A DNA stretch of 64,000 bases from Heliomarina sp018223035 (GTDB taxonomy: Bacteria > Pseudomonadota > Alphaproteobacteria > Rhodobacterales > Rhodobacteraceae): positions 104,855-168,854 of the forward strand of contig JAAEZD010000012.1 of NCBI GenBank assembly GCA_018223035.1, given 5' to 3'. Positions 24,078-32,928 of this stretch are shown here, one piece after another. The notes below the pieces were generated by a model. It was not told the DNA's origin. It did no database searches and saw only the letters and a list, made by a program, of their open reading frames with translations. Each line of letters opens with the position of its first letter. Within the stretch, counting starts at the first letter, position 1. The position numbers and the translations under genes were made by a program.

Positions 24078-26189
24078 ATGAAGAAAAACATCTGGGGCGG
24101 CGTCTCGAGAAGCTATCTGCTTCTGGCATTTTGCACGGCAGTGCTATGCCTCGGGGCGGGTTATGCGATCATCAAGAAAGATCAGTCGATCTACCTGAAC
24201 GAAAAACACGCGGAGCTTCAAAGAGACCTGAGTCACGTGGCCGATTCCCTCGCAGCCAAGCTGTTCGGCATGGAACTTGTGGCCAACCGTCTGGCAAGCT
24301 TCGTTTCCCTCTCCCCGGATCTAACAGACGAGGCTGTCGCACAGGCCGCCGATCAGTTGCTGGACAGGTATCCCGGTATCCTCAACGTCGCCATCGCGCC
24401 CGATCTGAAAGTGACGCATGTGTCGCCACTTAAGGGCAACGAATCCGTCATCGGGCTTGAATACGCCTATGTGCCGACGCAACTGGCAAGCGTCGCACGC
24501 GCCTATCGCCAGAGCGCGGCGGTATTCGACGGGCCTATCAACCTTGTTCAGGGCGGACGCGGTTACGTCCTGCGCTACCCGGTCATCACCCCGCATCTGA
24601 ATGGAAGAACGGAAAGCTTTTGGGGCGTCATTTCGATCGTTATTTCCGAGGAGGGGCTGTTTCGTGGCGACGAAGGGCTGGCCCATATCATCGACAGCCT
24701 TCAGCTATCTCTCCGGGAAGTGTCGCCAGCGGGAAAACTCATCAAACATCTCTACGGCGCGCCCGAACTGTTCAGCTCGGATCATTCCACCAAGGCCCTG
24801 ACTGCCTTTGGTCGCAGTTGGGAACTCGCCGCGGCGCCGCATGAAGACTGGGCACCGTATTCCCCGAACATGTGGAAATTCCTCGCGACGACTATTCTAT
24901 CGCTGTTGACCCTCGTCGGGTCCATCCTGCTGATCCGCCGCTTTGCAATGCGCAGCCAGAACGCGCACAGCATCCTTGAACATGCGGTAGAATCGCTCGA
25001 CGCGGGATTTGCGCTGTTCGACCATAACGGCAGGCTTCTCATGGCAAACGACGCCTATGCCGATATCCTGCATCTGGACAGGGACGAGCTGAAACCGGGC
25101 CTTTCAATCGCGAGCATCTTTTACATGTCGATCCGTCAGGGCCACGTGCCCGAGGCCGTAGGCCGCGAAGACGCATGGGTCAAATCCCAGCTCAAGAACT
25201 ATGACCGCAACGCGACGAGAGTCGAACACCTGCCCGACGGGCGCTGGCTCAGCATTTCGCTGTCGAAAACGCCCGAAGAGTACACGGTTGTCATCTGCGC
25301 GGATGTCACGGCCCAGAAAGAGGCGCAGATTGCCGCCGAGGCCGCGAACAAGCAAAAATCGGAATTCCTTGGTAATGTCACGCATGAGCTGCGCACACCG
25401 TTGACAGTGATTTCGGGCTACGCCTCTTTCCTGCGCCAAAGCCAGAGCATGCCAGCGGCACGGGAAATCAACAACCTGCTGGATCAGCCCGACAATGACG
25501 ACAAGGTGGACAGTGCCAAGATGCGCGGCCTGATTACAAAGCAGGCGGATGCCATCTCGGCCCAGAGCGAAAAGATCCTTGGCGCGTCGAAACATATGCT
25601 GAACATGGTTAATGACTTGCTCGACTGGGCCAAGGCGGAAGGTGGCGACCTCAAGATCGCGCCGGAAACCGTCTCTGTTGCGAACTCGGTCCAGACGATC
25701 ATTGACGATCTGAACCCGCAGGCCGAAAAGAAAGGCATCAAGCTGGTCGGCCAGATCGAGGATGTCATGATCGAGGCGGACACGCTGCGGCTCAAGCAGG
25801 TGCTGTACAACCTTGTCGGCAACGCGCTGAAGTTTACCAACGAAGGCTCGATCACCATTTCCGTGCATCCCGACGGTACCCGTACGCGCATCGCGGTCGA
25901 GGACACCGGCTGCGGCATCCCCGCCAAGGACCACGGGCTGATCTTCCAGCGGTTCCAGCAGGCGGACGGGTCGGACACCCGCGCGCACGGTGGGTTTGGG
26001 CTTGGTCTCACCATCGCTCGACAGATCGTGAAACTGCATGGCGGCGATCTGGGTGTGACCAGCGAACCGGGCGTCGGCAGCCGTTTCGAGTTTGATATGC
26101 CCAGCGCAAATGTCACGCCTATATCGCAAACGCACAAATCCCGGCGCGCATCGACCACACAACGGGCACAACTGCGTTCGGCCGGATAA
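24078..26189 (+). CDS. CHASE-PAS hybrid-less sensor histidine kinase
   Basis: A 703-residue membrane-bound sensor kinase. TM1 about 12-30, an extracytoplasmic CHASE-type domain about 60-230 (with ILNVAIAPDLKVTHVSPL and GYVLRYPVIT), TM2 about 268-288, a PAS domain about 300-410, a HisKA domain with phosphoacceptor His436 in VTHELRTPL, and a HATPase with NLVGNALKFTNEG, DTGCGIPAKD and GFGLGLTIARQIV. The unusual 50-residue expansion between the phosphoacceptor His and the next HisKA helix is enriched in Gln/Asp. No response regulator is adjacent, so the partner is unknown. Ligands of CHASE domains include cytokinin-like small molecules or peptides. Confidence 0.93.
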   Translation: MKKNIWGGVSRSYLLLAFCTAVLCLGAGYAIIKKDQSIYLNEKHAELQRDLSHVADSLAAKLFGMELVANRLASFVSLSPDLTDEAVAQAADQLLDRYPGILNVAIAPDLKVTHVSPLKGNESVIGLEYAYVPTQLASVARAYRQSAAVFDGPINLVQGGRGYVLRYPVITPHLNGRTESFWGVISIVISEEGLFRGDEGLAHIIDSLQLSLREVSPAGKLIKHLYGAPELFSSDHSTKALTAFGRSWELAAAPHEDWAPYSPNMWKFLATTILSLLTLVGSILLIRRFAMRSQNAHSILEHAVESLDAGFALFDHNGRLLMANDAYADILHLDRDELKPGLSIASIFYMSIRQGHVPEAVGREDAWVKSQLKNYDRNATRVEHLPDGRWLSISLSKTPEEYTVVICADVTAQKEAQIAAEAANKQKSEFLGNVTHELRTPLTVISGYASFLRQSQSMPAAREINNLLDQPDNDDKVDSAKMRGLITKQADAISAQSEKILGASKHMLNMVNDLLDWAKAEGGDLKIAPETVSVANSVQTIIDDLNPQAEKKGIKLVGQIEDVMIEADTLRLKQVLYNLVGNALKFTNEGSITISVHPDGTRTRIAVEDTGCGIPAKDHGLIFQRFQQADGSDTRAHGGFGLGLTIARQIVKLHGGDLGVTSEPGVGSRFEFDMPSANVTPISQTHKSRRASTTQRAQLRSAG

Positions 26190-26197
26190 TCCGGCCG
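26179..26197 (+). terminator. GC-rich stem-loop at the histidine kinase stop codon
   Basis: CGGCCGGAT (26179-26187) and ATCCGGCCG (26189-26197) are perfect complements separated by one base, so the loop opens to a few bases. It includes the stop codon TAA. No T-tract; it probably insulates or terminates before the gcv leader. Confidence 0.45.
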
Positions 26198-26247
26198 CCA
26201 ACGGGCAGCAATTCGCTTGCCGCGACCAAACCGAGACGATAAACGAC

Positions 26248-26411
26248 ACCTGTGATGTGGGAGAACCGGCAAAAGCCGGTGCCGAAGGAGCAACCGCCCC
26301 GGAAACTCTCAGGCGCAAGGACCGCATCCGCCAAGACGACTCTGGAGAGAACCCGGCCACGACCGGGACGCCGAAGGGATAACGATCTCAGGCAAAAGGA
26401 CAGAGGGGGCA
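26248..26411 (+). ncRNA. Tandem glycine riboswitch upstream of gcvT
   Basis: Two glycine aptamers in a row. The first has GGGAGAACC, GCCGAAGGAGCAA and AACTCTCAGGCGCAAGGACC (26259-26322). The second has CTGGAGAGAACCC, CGCCGAAGGGATAA and ATCTCAGGCAAAAGGACAG (26342-26404). Both carry the conserved glycine-binding core. The tandem form is the usual glycine riboswitch and controls gcv operons, generally switching on expression when glycine is abundant. A short GCAGGC/GCCTGC stem (26420-26435) follows and probably belongs to the expression platform. Confidence 0.95.
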
Positions 26412-26419
26412 TCACACTT

Positions 26420-26435
26420 GCAGGCAATCGCCTGC
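26420..26435 (+). promoter_or_regulatory. Putative riboswitch expression-platform hairpin
   Basis: GCAGGC (26420-26425) and GCCTGC (26430-26435) pair around AATC, 62 bases before the gcvT start. No T-tract follows, so control may be translational or require rearrangement with the aptamer. Confidence 0.45.
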
Positions 26436-26496
26436 GAAATTTGGGATGCCGCATGATTTCCTTGAGAATCACGCTGGTCTTGGACTTGGATCGGGT

Positions 26497-27621
26497 ATGA
26501 CGGATTTACTGAGAACCCCTTTGCACGCGCTGCACCTTGAGTTGGGCGGCAAGATGGTCGGCTTTGCAGGCTATGACATGCCCGTGCAGTTTCGCGCCGG
26601 CATCATGGCCGAACACACCCATACACGCAAAAAGGCGGGGCTTTTCGATGTCAGCCACATGGGTCAGGTCGTGATCTCGGGCGCGGACTGGGAGGCGCTG
26701 GCAACTGCCTTTGAAACTCTCGTGCCGATGGATGTGCTCGGGCTCAAGGAAGGTCGGCAACGCTATGGTCTTTTCACGGATGAAACCGGCGGAATCACCG
26801 ACGACCTGATGTTCGCCAACCGGGGCGACCACCTGTTTGTCGTGGTCAACGCAGCTTGCAAGGATCAGGATATCGCCCATATGAAATCGGCGCTGGAACC
26901 GGCGCTGGATGTGGCCCCCGTGACCGACCGCGCGCTGCTGGCGCTTCAGGGCCCCGCTGCCGAAAACGTGTTGTCTGAACTGGCAGCCGAAGCGGCCGGG
27001 ATGAAGTTTATGGACGTGAAAACTCTGATGCTCGACGGCGCGGAATGCTGGGTTTCACGCTCGGGGTATACGGGCGAAGACGGATATGAAATCTCGGTCC
27101 CGTCGGAACATGCCGAGTCGCTGGCGCGTCGTCTGCTGGATCATGACGATGTCCTGCCCGTTGGGCTTGGCGCGCGGGATTCCCTGCGGCTCGAAGCGGG
27201 GCTTTGTCTGTATGGGCAAGATATCGACACCACCACCCTGCCCGCCGAAGCATCGCTGACATGGGCAATCCAGAAGGCCCGGCGGCAGGGCGGCGCGCGC
27301 GAGGGCGGTTTCCCCGGTGCCGAAGCGGTCCTGAGCCAGATGCAGGACGGACCGACACGCAAGCGCGTTGGGTTGCGCCCCGAGGGTCGTGCGCCCATGC
27401 GCGAAGGCGTCGAACTCTTCGCCGAGGACGCGGGCGGTGAACCTGTCGGCACCATCACCTCGGGCGGATTTGGCCCCACGGTCGGCGGCCCCGTCGCGAT
27501 GGGCTATGTCCCGGCCGACAAGGCCGGACCGGGCACCGTTCTTTATGGCGAGCTGCGCGGCAAGCGCCTGCCCGTCACCGTTTCCGCGATGCCCTTTGTC
27601 GCGGCCAATTTCAAACGATAG
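26497..27621 (+). CDS. gcvT: Glycine cleavage system aminomethyltransferase (T-protein)
   Basis: A 374-residue T-protein that releases ammonia from the aminomethyl-lipoyl arm of GcvH and passes the one-carbon unit to tetrahydrofolate. It has the N-terminal family motif MTDLLRTPLHALHLELGGKM, the substrate-binding GLFDVSHMGQV, and SGYTGEDGYEI with the conserved Asp, and GLGARDSLRLEAGLCLYG. I chose ATG 26497, which gives the family N-terminus; 17 upstream in-frame residues from 26446 are rejected. No strong SD is visible, consistent with riboswitch control. It is the first gene of gcvT-gcvH-VOC-gcvP. Confidence 0.96.
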   Translation: MTDLLRTPLHALHLELGGKMVGFAGYDMPVQFRAGIMAEHTHTRKKAGLFDVSHMGQVVISGADWEALATAFETLVPMDVLGLKEGRQRYGLFTDETGGITDDLMFANRGDHLFVVVNAACKDQDIAHMKSALEPALDVAPVTDRALLALQGPAAENVLSELAAEAAGMKFMDVKTLMLDGAECWVSRSGYTGEDGYEISVPSEHAESLARRLLDHDDVLPVGLGARDSLRLEAGLCLYGQDIDTTTLPAEASLTWAIQKARRQGGAREGGFPGAEAVLSQMQDGPTRKRVGLRPEGRAPMREGVELFAEDAGGEPVGTITSGGFGPTVGGPVAMGYVPADKAGPGTVLYGELRGKRLPVTVSAMPFVAANFKR

Positions 27622-27641
27622 TCAACAGGGAAGAGACCTCC

Positions 27642-28004
27642 ATGAAATACACCGAAGAGCATGAATGGCTGCTGGAAGAAGACGGCCTGATCGTGGTCGG
27701 CATCACCGCCTATGCGGCGGAGCAGATGGGCGACGTGGTCTTTGTCGAACTGCCCGAAGAAGGCACCGAAATCACCAAGGACGACGAAGTCGTGGTGATC
27801 GAAAGCGTCAAGGCCGCCTCGGACATCCTCGCGCCGCTGGATGGCGAAATCGTCGAAGTAAACTCGACCCTTGCCGACAACCCCGCGCTGGTCAACGACG
27901 ACCCCACCGGCGATGCATGGTTCTTTAAGATGAAGCCGTCGGATCTTTCGCCGATGGACGATTACATGGACGAAGCCGCCTACAAGGAATTCATCGGAGA
28001 CTGA
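27642..28004 (+). CDS. gcvH: Glycine cleavage system H-protein
   Basis: A 120-residue lipoyl carrier that shuttles the aminomethyl group between GcvP, GcvT and GcvL. The lipoylated lysine is K57 in VVIESVKAASD; the flanking hairpin is as usual. Followed after 3 bases by the VOC gene, so tightly linked. No lipoamide dehydrogenase (gcvL) is in the window. Confidence 0.97.
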   Translation: MKYTEEHEWLLEEDGLIVVGITAYAAEQMGDVVFVELPEEGTEITKDDEVVVIESVKAASDILAPLDGEIVEVNSTLADNPALVNDDPTGDAWFFKMKPSDLSPMDDYMDEAAYKEFIGD

Positions 28005-28007
28005 TCC

Positions 28008-28364
28008 TTGGCCGTCAGACGTATCGTCAGCAATATCCGCACGAATGATCCGACGGCGCTGGCAGCCTTTTACAGCGAGGTCTTCGACCTTGATATCTTG
28101 ATGGACATGGGCTGGATCACGACGCTTGCCGCGCCGGACAGCCCTGCGACGCAGCTCTCGTTCGCGCGGCACGGCGGATCCGACACCGAGCTGCCCGCGC
28201 TGTCCATCGAGGTCGATGATCTGAACGACATACTGGATCGCCTGAGTACTCGGGGGATCCGGCCCGAATACGGACCGACAAACGAAGACTGGGGTGTGCG
28301 GCGTTTCTACTTTCGCGACCCCGCCGGGACATTGATCAATGTCCTGACCCATATTGCGCCTTAA
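28008..28364 (+). CDS. VOC-family (glyoxalase/bleomycin resistance fold) protein
   Basis: A 118-residue vicinal-oxygen-chelate fold protein starting with a TTG codon (28008) that has GGAG 8 bases upstream. It has two beta-alpha-beta-beta-beta modules, with RIVSNIRTNDPTALAAFYSEVF at the first, and the second ending in WGVRRFYFRDPAGTLINVLTHI with the metal-region Glu/Asp/His type positions. Members are metal-dependent lyases, isomerases or dioxygenases, or simple binding proteins; the substrate is not decided. It sits inside the gcv operon between gcvH and gcvP, 17 bases before gcvP. Its place suggests removal of a reactive by-product of glycine metabolism, but this is inference. Confidence 0.8.
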   Translation: MAVRRIVSNIRTNDPTALAAFYSEVFDLDILMDMGWITTLAAPDSPATQLSFARHGGSDTELPALSIEVDDLNDILDRLSTRGIRPEYGPTNEDWGVRRFYFRDPAGTLINVLTHIAP

Positions 28365-28381
28365 CCCGAGGAGCCTTTCCC

Positions 28382-31231
28382 ATGGCCTACGCGCCTATCG
28401 ACTACCTGCCCTACGATTTCGCCAACCGCCGTCACATCGGCCCTTCCCCGACCGAGATGAGCGATATGCTCGAAACCCTTGGTGTGGCGTCGCTTGAGCA
28501 GCTGATCGATGAAACCGTTCCCAAGGCGATCCGACAGGAAAAGCCGCTGGATTTCGGCAAGCCGAAATCGGAACGCGAGCTGCTGCATCACATGCGCCAG
28601 ACCGCCAAAAAGAACAAGGTGATGACCTCGCTGATCGGTCAGGGGTATCACGGCACCGTCACCCCGCCCGCGATCCAGCGCAATATCCTTGAGAACCCGG
28701 CGTGGTACACAGCCTATACCCCCTATCAGCCGGAAATTTCGCAGGGGCGGCTTGAGGCGCTGCTGAACTTTCAGACCATGGTCAGCGACCTGACCGGGCT
28801 TGAAATCGCCAATGCCTCGCTGCTGGACGAAGCAACCGCCTGCGCCGAGGCGATGACGATGGCGCAGCGGGTGGCCAAGTCGAAATCAAAGGCGTTCTTC
28901 GTGGATGAGAACTGCCATCCGCAGAATATCGCGGTGATCCAGACCCGCGCCGCGCCGCTGGGGATCGAGGTCATCGTGGGTGCGCCCGAGGATATGGACG
29001 CAACCGCCGTTTTTGGCGCGATCTTCCAGTATCCCGGCACCTATGGCGATCTGCGCGACTTTTCGGCCCCGATTGCCGCGCTGCACGAAAACAACGCCGT
29101 GGCGATCATGTCCGCCGATATCCTTGCCCTGACGCTACTAAAAGAGCCGGGCGCGATGGGAGCGGACATTGCCGTTGGCAATACGCAGCGTTTCGGCGTG
29201 CCGCTGGGCTATGGCGGTCCGCACGCGGCCTATATGGCCACCAAACAGCAATACGCGCGCAACATGCCTGGGCGGCTGGTCGGGGTCAGCGTCGACAGCC
29301 ATGGCAACCGTGCCTATCGCCTGTCGCTGCAAACGCGCGAGCAGCATATCCGCCGCGAAAAGGCGACGTCCAACGTCTGCACCGCACAGGCGCTTCTTGC
29401 GGTGATGGCCGGTTTCTACGCGGTCTTCCACGGCCCAGACGGATTGCGTGCGATTGCCCAGCGCGTGCACCGCAAGACGGTTCGGCTGGTGCGAGGTCTG
29501 GAAGAGGCCGGTTTCAGCGTTGAACCCAAGACCTATTTCGACACGATCACCGTGGATGTCGGCCTGCTTCAGCGTGGCGTCTTGCAAGCCGCCGAGCGCG
29601 AGGGCGTAAACCTCCGCCGGGTCGGCAAGACACGTGTCGGCATCACGCTTGACGAATGCACCCGCCCCGCAACCATCGAGAAAGTCTGGCGCGCTTTCGG
29701 TATCATCCGGGAAGACGCTGACCTCAGCCCGGAATACCGCCTGCCCGAAGATCTGATCCGTCAATCCGGTTACCTTGAACATCCGATTTTCCACATGAAC
29801 CGGGCCGAGACCGAGATGATGCGTTATATGCGTCGTCTTGCGGATCGAGATCTCGCGCTCGACCGCGCGATGATCCCGCTGGGGTCCTGCACGATGAAGC
29901 TGAACTCGGCTGCCGAGATGATGCCGATCAGCTGGGCCGAGTTTGCCCATCTACACCCTTTTGCCCCGGCCGATCAGGCGCAGGGCTACCGGATGATGAT
30001 CGATGACCTGTCGGCCAAGCTCTGCGATATTACAGGTTACGCCGCGATTTCGATGCAGCCGAACTCGGGCGCGCAAGGCGAATATGCGGGGCTTCTGACC
30101 ATTGCGGCATGGCACCGGGCGCAAGGGAACGACAACCGCAACGTCTGCCTGATCCCGACGAGCGCGCACGGCACCAACCCGGCCAGCGCTCAGATGGTGG
30201 GCTGGAAGGTCGTGCCGGTGAAATCCTCGGAAAACGGCGACATCGACCTCGACGATTTCCGCGCCAAGGCCGAGAAATACGCCGATCAGCTTGCCGCCTG
30301 CATGATCACCTACCCCTCGACCCATGGCGTGTTCGAGGAAACCGTGCGCGATGTCTGCCAGATCACCCATGAGCATGGTGGTCAGGTCTATATCGACGGT
30401 GCCAACATGAATGCGATGGTCGGCCTGTCGCGTCCCGGCGATCTGGGCGGCGACGTGAGCCACCTGAACCTGCACAAGACCTTCTGCATTCCGCATGGCG
30501 GCGGCGGACCCGGCATGGGACCGATCGGCGTCAAGGAACATCTGGTGCAACACCTGCCCGGTCATCCCTCGACCGGCGGGGTCGAAGGCCCGGTCTCTGC
30601 CGCGCCCTATGGTTCGCCCTCGCTCCTGCCGATTTCATGGGCCTACACGCTGATGATGGGGGGCGAAGGGCTGACACAGGCAACCCGCGTCGCGATCCTG
30701 AACGCCAACTACATCGCGCAGCGGCTCGAAGGCGCTTACAAGGTGCTTTATCGCGGCAAGCAGGGGCGCGTGGCGCATGAGTGCATCATCGACACCCGAC
30801 CCTTTGTCGATAGCGCCGGGGTCACGGTGGATGACATCGCGAAACGTCTGGTCGACAGCGGGTTCCACGCCCCGACAATGAGCTGGCCCGTCGCGGGCAC
30901 GCTGATGATCGAACCGACCGAGAGCGAAACCAAGGCCGAGCTTGACCGGTTCTGCGATGCGATGCTGGCGATCCGCGAGGAAATCCGTGCCATCGAGGAA
31001 GAAAAGATCGATCGCGAGAACAACCCGCTCAAGAACGCGCCGCACACGATGGAAGACCTCGTGCGCGACTGGGACCGGCCTTATAGCCGCGAACAGGGCT
31101 GTTTCCCACCCGGTGCCTTCCGTGTCGATAAATATTGGCCGCCGGTCAATCGCGTCGACAACGTCTATGGCGACCGTAACCTCGTCTGCTCTTGCCCGCC
31201 GATGGAGGATTATGCCGAGGCGGCCGAGTAA
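28382..31231 (+). CDS. gcvP: Glycine dehydrogenase (decarboxylating), P-protein
   Basis: A 949-residue single-chain PLP enzyme that decarboxylates glycine and transfers the aminomethyl group to GcvH. The N-terminal half begins with family motif FANRRHIGPSPTEM and has GYHGTVTPPAIQRNILENPAWYTAYTPYQPEISQGRLE-like features; the C-terminal half has the PLP lysine K699 in HLNLHKTFCIPHGGGG. The start has GAGGAGCC upstream. The next gene begins after the stop (31252). Length is typical of the fused (single-subunit) form. Confidence 0.97.
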   Translation: MAYAPIDYLPYDFANRRHIGPSPTEMSDMLETLGVASLEQLIDETVPKAIRQEKPLDFGKPKSERELLHHMRQTAKKNKVMTSLIGQGYHGTVTPPAIQRNILENPAWYTAYTPYQPEISQGRLEALLNFQTMVSDLTGLEIANASLLDEATACAEAMTMAQRVAKSKSKAFFVDENCHPQNIAVIQTRAAPLGIEVIVGAPEDMDATAVFGAIFQYPGTYGDLRDFSAPIAALHENNAVAIMSADILALTLLKEPGAMGADIAVGNTQRFGVPLGYGGPHAAYMATKQQYARNMPGRLVGVSVDSHGNRAYRLSLQTREQHIRREKATSNVCTAQALLAVMAGFYAVFHGPDGLRAIAQRVHRKTVRLVRGLEEAGFSVEPKTYFDTITVDVGLLQRGVLQAAEREGVNLRRVGKTRVGITLDECTRPATIEKVWRAFGIIREDADLSPEYRLPEDLIRQSGYLEHPIFHMNRAETEMMRYMRRLADRDLALDRAMIPLGSCTMKLNSAAEMMPISWAEFAHLHPFAPADQAQGYRMMIDDLSAKLCDITGYAAISMQPNSGAQGEYAGLLTIAAWHRAQGNDNRNVCLIPTSAHGTNPASAQMVGWKVVPVKSSENGDIDLDDFRAKAEKYADQLAACMITYPSTHGVFEETVRDVCQITHEHGGQVYIDGANMNAMVGLSRPGDLGGDVSHLNLHKTFCIPHGGGGPGMGPIGVKEHLVQHLPGHPSTGGVEGPVSAAPYGSPSLLPISWAYTLMMGGEGLTQATRVAILNANYIAQRLEGAYKVLYRGKQGRVAHECIIDTRPFVDSAGVTVDDIAKRLVDSGFHAPTMSWPVAGTLMIEPTESETKAELDRFCDAMLAIREEIRAIEEEKIDRENNPLKNAPHTMEDLVRDWDRPYSREQGCFPPGAFRVDKYWPPVNRVDNVYGDRNLVCSCPPMEDYAEAAE

Positions 31232-31251
31232 TCCGCGCCTTCTGGACCTTG

Positions 31252-32301
31252 ATGCGAGGCGCCCTGCGCGCCTCGCCATTCCTATTATCAGCGGCGTTAT
31301 TGATCTGGTCGCTGAACCAGTCGCCGTTCACCCGGCCCTTTGTCGAAGCCGCCCCGGCTCAGATCGAACGCAGTCTGCAACGGGCGATGGAACGGCAGGT
31401 TTCAGCGGACTGGCTTGCAGCTGAACTTGGCCACGCGATCGAGGCGCGCGATCTTGACCGGATCGAAACGCTGGTTCTGGTGGCAGAGGATCACGGGCTG
31501 TCCCCCCTCCCCGAACAGCAGGAGGAAATCGAGGCGCTGCGTGCGGACTCCTCGGGTTTCTGGGCGACCACACAGAATTGTGCGCTCTGCATGGCCGATA
31601 TAGAAAGCTGCCCTTCGCTGGCCCTGATGGGTAGCTGTTCCATTCCCTTTGAACTGACCCCGCTGGGCGATGCCAATGCGCTGCGCCGTGCCGGTCTGGC
31701 CGCCTGGGAAGGCGAACCGGTAGACAAGCTTGATGTGTCGCTCGCCTTGGTGGGCTTGGGCGCGACAACGGCAGTCGTCGTCACCGGAGGCAGCAGCGTA
31801 ACCGTCAAGGCCGGTGCGACGGTCCTGCGGCTTGCCCGGCGCATGGGGACACTGACGCCCTCTTTCATGCGCACCCTCGCCCGTCTTAGCGACATCAGCC
31901 TGCGCGGTGACCTTATTCTGCCTTACATGCGCGGCAGCGTCCCTGCCTCGCGCGTCGTAGATACCGCGCGGCTAGGTGGCCTTGGCGAGGTCGCCACCGA
32001 CCTCTCGCGGGTTGCCGCGAACACGTCCCTTACCGATACAGTCCGGCTTATGCGGCATGTGGATGACGCTGCGGACGCGCGCCGTCTTGCAAGGGTTTCC
32101 GACGTGACCGGCTCGCGCACGGCGGCGGTGTTCGACGTGCTTGGCAAGCAACGCGTATTCCGCGCCCTTGTACGCCTTTCGGATGCCACCATTGCCGCCG
32201 CTGCCCTGATCTATTTGACATTGCTACAGATTTTCCTGTACATCGCGGGCCGTGCCGGACTGGCCCTGTATCGTGTGGCGATCCGAAGATTGCCGCGCTG
32301 A
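31252..32301 (+). CDS. Hypothetical two-end membrane protein downstream of gcvP
   Basis: A 349-residue protein that I do not recognise by function. It has an N-terminal hydrophobic segment (about residues 9-26) and a C-terminal one (about 305-335); in between is a Cys-rich stretch CALCMADIESCPSLALMGSC (about 108-127) and an Ala/Arg/Leu helical region. The start is probably ATG 31252 (an in-frame TTG at 31249 and an ATG at 31192 inside gcvP are alternatives). It lies 20 bases after gcvP and may share its transcript. Composition is like the neighbours, so it is not an obvious recent import. Confidence 0.75.
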   Translation: MRGALRASPFLLSAALLIWSLNQSPFTRPFVEAAPAQIERSLQRAMERQVSADWLAAELGHAIEARDLDRIETLVLVAEDHGLSPLPEQQEEIEALRADSSGFWATTQNCALCMADIESCPSLALMGSCSIPFELTPLGDANALRRAGLAAWEGEPVDKLDVSLALVGLGATTAVVVTGGSSVTVKAGATVLRLARRMGTLTPSFMRTLARLSDISLRGDLILPYMRGSVPASRVVDTARLGGLGEVATDLSRVAANTSLTDTVRLMRHVDDAADARRLARVSDVTGSRTAAVFDVLGKQRVFRALVRLSDATIAAAALIYLTLLQIFLYIAGRAGLALYRVAIRRLPR

Positions 32302-32376
32302 CGGCTTCTGCCACAGCACTCTATTGCGCGCGCCCGACCCTTGGGTCATGATCCGCACCTGTAAGGGAGACCTGAA

Positions 32377-32832
32377 ATGCGCAAGTTCCTTGTGGTTCTC
32401 GATGACAGCCGCGAATGCCTGAACGCGATGCGTTTTGCCGCCATGCGGGCGGCCCATACCGGGGGCGGCGTCAGTGTGCTCTCGGTCATTCCGCCTGACG
32501 AGTTCAACCACTGGATCGGCGTGGGCGAGGTCATGCGCGAAGAGGCGCGCGAACGCATCCATGCCCATTTCGAAGTTTTTGCGAAATGGATGCGCGACCG
32601 GCAGGGTGTGGACCCCGAACTGGTAATCCGCGAAGGCGATCCGGTGCAGCAGATTATCGAGCATATCGGGGAAGACCCGGAAATCGGCGTTGTCGTGCTC
32701 GGTGCGGGCACCGACAAGAAAGGCCCCGGGCCGCTGGTGACTCATATGTCGCGCTCAGCCGGGTCGCTGCCTGTTCCGATCACGATTGTTCCCGGCGACC
32801 TTTCCAAGGAAAAGCTTGAAGCGATTACCTGA
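32377..32832 (+). CDS. Universal stress protein (UspA family)
   Basis: A 151-residue UspA-fold protein. It begins MRKFLVVLDDSRECLNAMRFA with the ATP-loop Asp, and the nucleotide-binding region near residue 108 is VVLGAGTDKKGPGPLVTHMSR, followed by PVPITIVPG. These proteins bind ATP or AMP and are induced in stress; the role of this member is unknown. It is preceded by AAGGGAGACC. It is monocistronic. Confidence 0.9.
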   Translation: MRKFLVVLDDSRECLNAMRFAAMRAAHTGGGVSVLSVIPPDEFNHWIGVGEVMREEARERIHAHFEVFAKWMRDRQGVDPELVIREGDPVQQIIEHIGEDPEIGVVVLGAGTDKKGPGPLVTHMSRSAGSLPVPITIVPGDLSKEKLEAIT

Positions 32833-32928
32833 CGTTCCCTTTCAGAGCGAAATTAGAATCGTTCCAATTCTTGACGATCCGCCCGCGGAAGCGCATATAT
32901 GAAGCAACCGAGAAAAGGTGCACATCAG

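Noticed and set aside
31192..31251. Upstream ATG (31192) for the membrane protein after gcvP
   Set aside because: It lies inside gcvP by 40 bases with no SD; ATG 31252 is just after the gcvP stop and starts near the hydrophobic segment.
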